Positions 61,351 to 64,000 of a stretch of DNA of 64,000 nucleotides are shown here, piece by piece. Position 1 is the stretch's first letter; the number at the start of each line of letters is the position of its first letter. The DNA is from Flavobacterium sp. NKUCC04_CG (lineage in GTDB: Bacteria; Bacteroidota; Bacteroidia; Flavobacteriales; Flavobacteriaceae), in the NCBI RefSeq assembly GCF_019345525.1, contig NZ_JAHKRA010000008.1, forward strand, positions 104,050 through 168,049. Reading direction: 5' to 3'. Under the pieces are notes generated by a model, which saw nothing but the letters and a program-made list of their open reading frames with translations, did no database searches and had not been told where the DNA came from. The translations under genes and the position numbers were made by a program.

Positions 61351-64000
61351 TTATTTAACCACAAATACTATATTCATATATGAAGCTCTTGTAGCTTTAC
61401 CTATAACCGTATAGGATAGTACACCGTTAACATCTATGCTTAAATTACTAAAAACAGCAGGATCGTAATACGTTACATAAAACTCTAGTTGATTAGCTGG
61501 TAGAACTGGGATAAATCCTGATGAATTTGCACTAGAAATCATACCGCCACCTGCACCGAATTGCGCTGTATACTCTGTATATAAGTTTTTAGTTTTAGCA
61601 CCATTCGTATTAGTATCAAATATTACTGCTGGCATATAGAAGAATTTAGGCATCGCCGCTTTGACTGCAACGGAATATTCTGTATTATCTCCTGTTACAG
61701 TTGGTGTTACTACTACATCCGTAGTAGCTCCTACCACTGAACTGGTTTTTTGACTGGCTTGATTTAAATCTGATTTATTAATCCAAGTTGGTCGCCCAGA
61801 AGCATCCGTTGTCAATACTAAGTTACTTCCTTCAGAATTCATATCAATTGGTTTAATGGTTCCATCTAGAATTTTTTCTGAAGTCACCGCTCCTATTTTA
61901 ATATTTGCCGATACTGCTTTTAATAAAGAAGTATTCGGATCACCTTGCAAGTCTAAATCGGTTGAGGTAAATGCTTTACCATTGGTGATTGTTCCCGCGT
62001 CAACTGTTGGTAATACCGGTTTCCAACTGGTTCCGTCGAAGGTTAAAACTTCATTGTTTCTCGGAGCTACTGAGCTTACCGGTACTGTTTGAATACGTTC
62101 AACTTTAGTATTAGTCGATGGACCAGTTACATCTCCAGCCAAAGTAACCGCTGTAGTTCCACTAGTGGCTACTGTATAAGTTGTCTCATTACCAGACGTA
62201 TTAGGAGTTACTGTAATACCTGTACCTGCAGCAACAATTGTTGTTTTTTGAGCTGCTTGAATATCCGTCTTAGAAACATTTACTTTGTATTCGGTATTAT
62301 TTCCACTTGCACTTGATGTTACTGTAGTATTTTCTCCGTTAACAACAGTTACCGTTTTTTGTCCGGCTTGAATAACATTAGTCAAATCAATTGCTGTAGA
62401 AGCAACTCCATTTACAGTAGTCATTATCGAACTTCCCGTAATAGCATTAACAACACTTTCAACAAGATTCGCTTTCGCTACAACTCCATTAACCGTTGAA
62501 ACTAAGGTATTCGTACCTTCTTTGGATAACACATTTGTTATTAGCGGCGTAATTGCTGAAGTATCTACCCATAGGGTTCCATTTCCAGCTGGATTCGTTA
62601 CTAACATCTGTCCGGCACTACCTGGTGTAATTGCTATTTGAACATTTCTCAAAGTAGCTTCATTTCCATCTGTAACTGTAATCCCTGTTCCCGTAAGATT
62701 CCCTTTGGTTACTTGAGTTGGTGCAGCTGGTTTCCAAGTGGTTCCGTCGAAGGTTAAAACCTCATTGTTTCTCGGAGCTACTGAGCTTACCGGTACTGTT
62801 TGAATACGTTCTACTTTAGTATTAGTCGTTGGACCTGTTACATCTCCAGCCAAAGTAACCGCTGTAGTTCCACTAGTGGCTACCGTATAGGTTGTCTCAT
62901 TACCCAAAGTGTTAGGAGTTACTGTAATACCTGTACCTGCAGCAACAACTGTTGTTTTTTGAGCTGCTTGAATATCCGTCTTAGAAACATTTACTTTGTA
63001 TTCGGTATTATTTCCACTTGCAGTTGATGTTACTGTAGTATTTTCTCCGTTAACAACAGTTACCGTTTTTTGTCCGGCTTGAATAGCATTAGTCAAATCA
63101 ATTGCTGTAGAAGCAACTCCGTTTACAGTAGTCATTATCGAACTTCCCGTAATAGCATTAACAACACTTTCAACAAGATTCGCTTTAGCTACAACTCCAT
63201 TAACCGTTGAAACTATAGTATTAGTTCCCTCTTTAGTCAAAGTGTTTGTAGTTGTTGGAACTACCGCTGATTTATCTATCCATTCAGTTGCGTTACCAGC
63301 TGAATTAGTAGCCATAATCTGACCAGGTCCACCCGGTGTTATAGCAATTTGAGTATTTTTCAAAGTTGCATCTGTACCGTTGGTTACAGAAATTCCAGTC
63401 CCTGTTAAATTCCCTTTTGGTATGGCAATATTATTAAATTTACTTACCAATTCATCAATGGCACCTTGAACATTAACTGATGTTAGTCCAGAAGTTACAT
63501 TGTTGTAAATGATATTACTTGCATTAGTATTAATCTCAGTTAAAGTATTTCCTAGATTATCTTTGAAAGTATAGATTCCATTAGCATAGGTCACATTAAC
63601 CATACTTGGATCAAATGTTACTAAAGCATCAGCTTCATTTTTATAGGTATATGTTCCATTAGGATTTTTAGTTAAAGTCGTAATCTTTTCGCTCATTCCC
63701 ACCAAATCTTTGATGTTGATAACGTGAGATTGTTCTTTTTCATCCTTAAATGTTATGGTACCGTTTGCAGCATCTGACGTTAAACTAGTCAAGGTTTCAA
63801 AAGATTTAACCGCTCCTTTGATATCAACTGTCGTAATATTACCTTTCTCATCTTGATACGTCAACATACCATTTGTTGTAGTATAACCTAAAATAGTCAA
63901 GGTTTCGTTGGCTTGAACGATGTCTTCGAAATTGATGATGTGGGTATTACCCGCTTGATCAATATAAGTGAATTGAGTTCCGTCGTAATAAACGTTACCT
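61351..64000 (-). CDS. Large repeat-rich surface adhesin (5' end outside window)
   Basis: An uninterrupted frame continues to the window edge (the N-terminal codon shown as a start is a TTG inside the gene), so at least 883 residues are visible and the gene starts beyond. The sequence is Thr/Asn/Val-rich and built of beta-type repeats: short repeats of the form GTFTYxNE/QSHVINIKDLVG, then two near-identical 237-residue repeats (TGTGITVT, VVAKANLVESVVNAITGSS, GTTAVTLAGDVTGP). The last 100 residues (KFFYMPAVIFDTNTNG to YMNIVFVVK) are a typical Bacteroidota adhesin ending. It probably is the main cargo of the T9SS cluster downstream. Confidence 0.85.
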   Translation of the reverse strand, partial: GNVYYDGTQFTYIDQAGNTHIINFEDIVQANETLTILGYTTTNGMLTYQDEKGNITTVDIKGAVKSFETLTSLTSDAANGTITFKDEKEQSHVINIKDLVGMSEKITTLTKNPNGTYTYKNEADALVTFDPSMVNVTYANGIYTFKDNLGNTLTEINTNASNIIYNNVTSGLTSVNVQGAIDELVSKFNNIAIPKGNLTGTGISVTNGTDATLKNTQIAITPGGPGQIMATNSAGNATEWIDKSAVVPTTTNTLTKEGTNTIVSTVNGVVAKANLVESVVNAITGSSIMTTVNGVASTAIDLTNAIQAGQKTVTVVNGENTTVTSTASGNNTEYKVNVSKTDIQAAQKTTVVAAGTGITVTPNTLGNETTYTVATSGTTAVTLAGDVTGPTTNTKVERIQTVPVSSVAPRNNEVLTFDGTTWKPAAPTQVTKGNLTGTGITVTDGNEATLRNVQIAITPGSAGQMLVTNPAGNGTLWVDTSAITPLITNVLSKEGTNTLVSTVNGVVAKANLVESVVNAITGSSIMTTVNGVASTAIDLTNVIQAGQKTVTVVNGENTTVTSSASGNNTEYKVNVSKTDIQAAQKTTIVAAGTGITVTPNTSGNETTYTVATSGTTAVTLAGDVTGPSTNTKVERIQTVPVSSVAPRNNEVLTFDGTSWKPVLPTVDAGTITNGKAFTSTDLDLQGDPNTSLLKAVSANIKIGAVTSEKILDGTIKPIDMNSEGSNLVLTTDASGRPTWINKSDLNQASQKTSSVVGATTDVVVTPTVTGDNTEYSVAVKAAMPKFFYMPAVIFDTNTNGAKTKNLYTEYTAQFGAGGGMISSANSSGFIPVLPANQLEFYVTYYDPAVFSNLSIDVNGVLSYTVIGKATRASYMNIVFVVK
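62020..62730 (-). repeat. 237-codon internal repeat, copy A of the adhesin gene
   Basis: 711 bp, in frame, closely matching copy B (62731-63420) over most of its length at nucleotide level, including the ends GTTCCGTCGAAGGTTAAAAC. Scattered base differences remain, mostly synonymous or conservative. Confidence 0.8.
62731..63420 (-). repeat. 237-codon internal repeat, copy B of the adhesin gene
   Basis: Second copy, offset 711 bp from copy A, with a shorter 5' side in the gene direction. The high similarity implies recent duplication or gene conversion. Confidence 0.8.

Noticed and set aside
61351..64000. Plus-strand Ser/Cys-rich frames inside the adhesin gene
   Set aside because: They are antisense shadows of the repeats; the two copies give two nearly identical false frames.

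Overview
The window looks like chromosome from a member of the Bacteroidota, most likely family Flavobacteriaceae. The genome is AT-rich. Several genes carry the Bacteroidota -7 promoter element TAnnTTTG. Lipoproteins have short lipobox signals (for example LMVSC). A type IX secretion (T9SS) and gliding-type cluster is present: PorP/SprF, a type B sorting domain protein and an OmpA/PD40 protein. The genus cannot be fixed from sequence alone. I saw no rRNA, tRNA, CRISPR array or prophage.

Layout. 0-8.8 kb: a truncated sterol desaturase-type hydroxylase, divergent HxlR regulator and peroxiredoxin, an isolated P-loop ATPase with Zn-finger-like and winged-helix tail, a thioredoxin-reductase-like flavoprotein divergent from a Fur-family repressor, and two thioredoxin-fold lipoproteins. 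8.8-10.1 kb: an IS200-type/REP-associated tyrosine transposase flanked by short hairpin repeats in opposite orientations. 10.2-14.1 kb: an MdtD-like drug exporter, a HugZ-family haem protein and a VIT-type metal transporter. 14.3-21.1 kb: a TetR regulator and an RND tripartite efflux operon, with four copies of one operator-like palindrome. 21.3-26.3 kb: an accessory stretch with a HigB/HigA-like toxin-antitoxin pair, a SymE-like toxin divergent from an XRE regulator, and a coupled two-gene unit of a DUF6932 nucleotidyltransferase-like protein plus an unrecognised partner.

26.8-38.6 kb: a lipoprotein, a 2034-residue alpha-2-macroglobulin (with thioester motif and an inserted TonB-plug-like domain) in tandem with an aspartic-protease-fold protein whose catalytic Asp positions appear to be His, then a 1.3 kb hairpin-repeat array of the same family as the transposase repeats, a luciferase-like monooxygenase, OsmC, a secreted protein and a 48-residue membrane peptide. 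38.7-45.4 kb: FKBP isomerase, TetR-MFS pair, a beta-propeller lipoprotein, an MFS pseudogene with a large internal deletion, and a 595-residue possible TIM-barrel protein. 45.7-51.9 kb: DUF47-Pit phosphate uptake, a CPA1 Na+/H+ antiporter, DUF1304-VOC, a TIM-barrel protein and a periplasmic thioredoxin. 52.3 kb: an unexplained pair of GC-rich hairpins. 52.6-54.6 kb: two overlapping AraC regulators.

55.1-64.0 kb (minus strand): a T9SS surface cluster running from a repeat-rich adhesin (cut by the window edge) through an RCC1/DUF11 protein, a type B CTD protein and PorP/SprF to an OmpA-PD40 protein. These probably form one export and attachment module, the SprF-type partner serving the large adhesin.

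The most interesting signals are the covarying hairpin family shared by the transposase locus and the 34.8 kb array, the DUF6932 two-gene unit, the ATPase at 2.1 kb, the plug-containing macroglobulin with its His-substituted protease-fold neighbour, and the iterated efflux operators.
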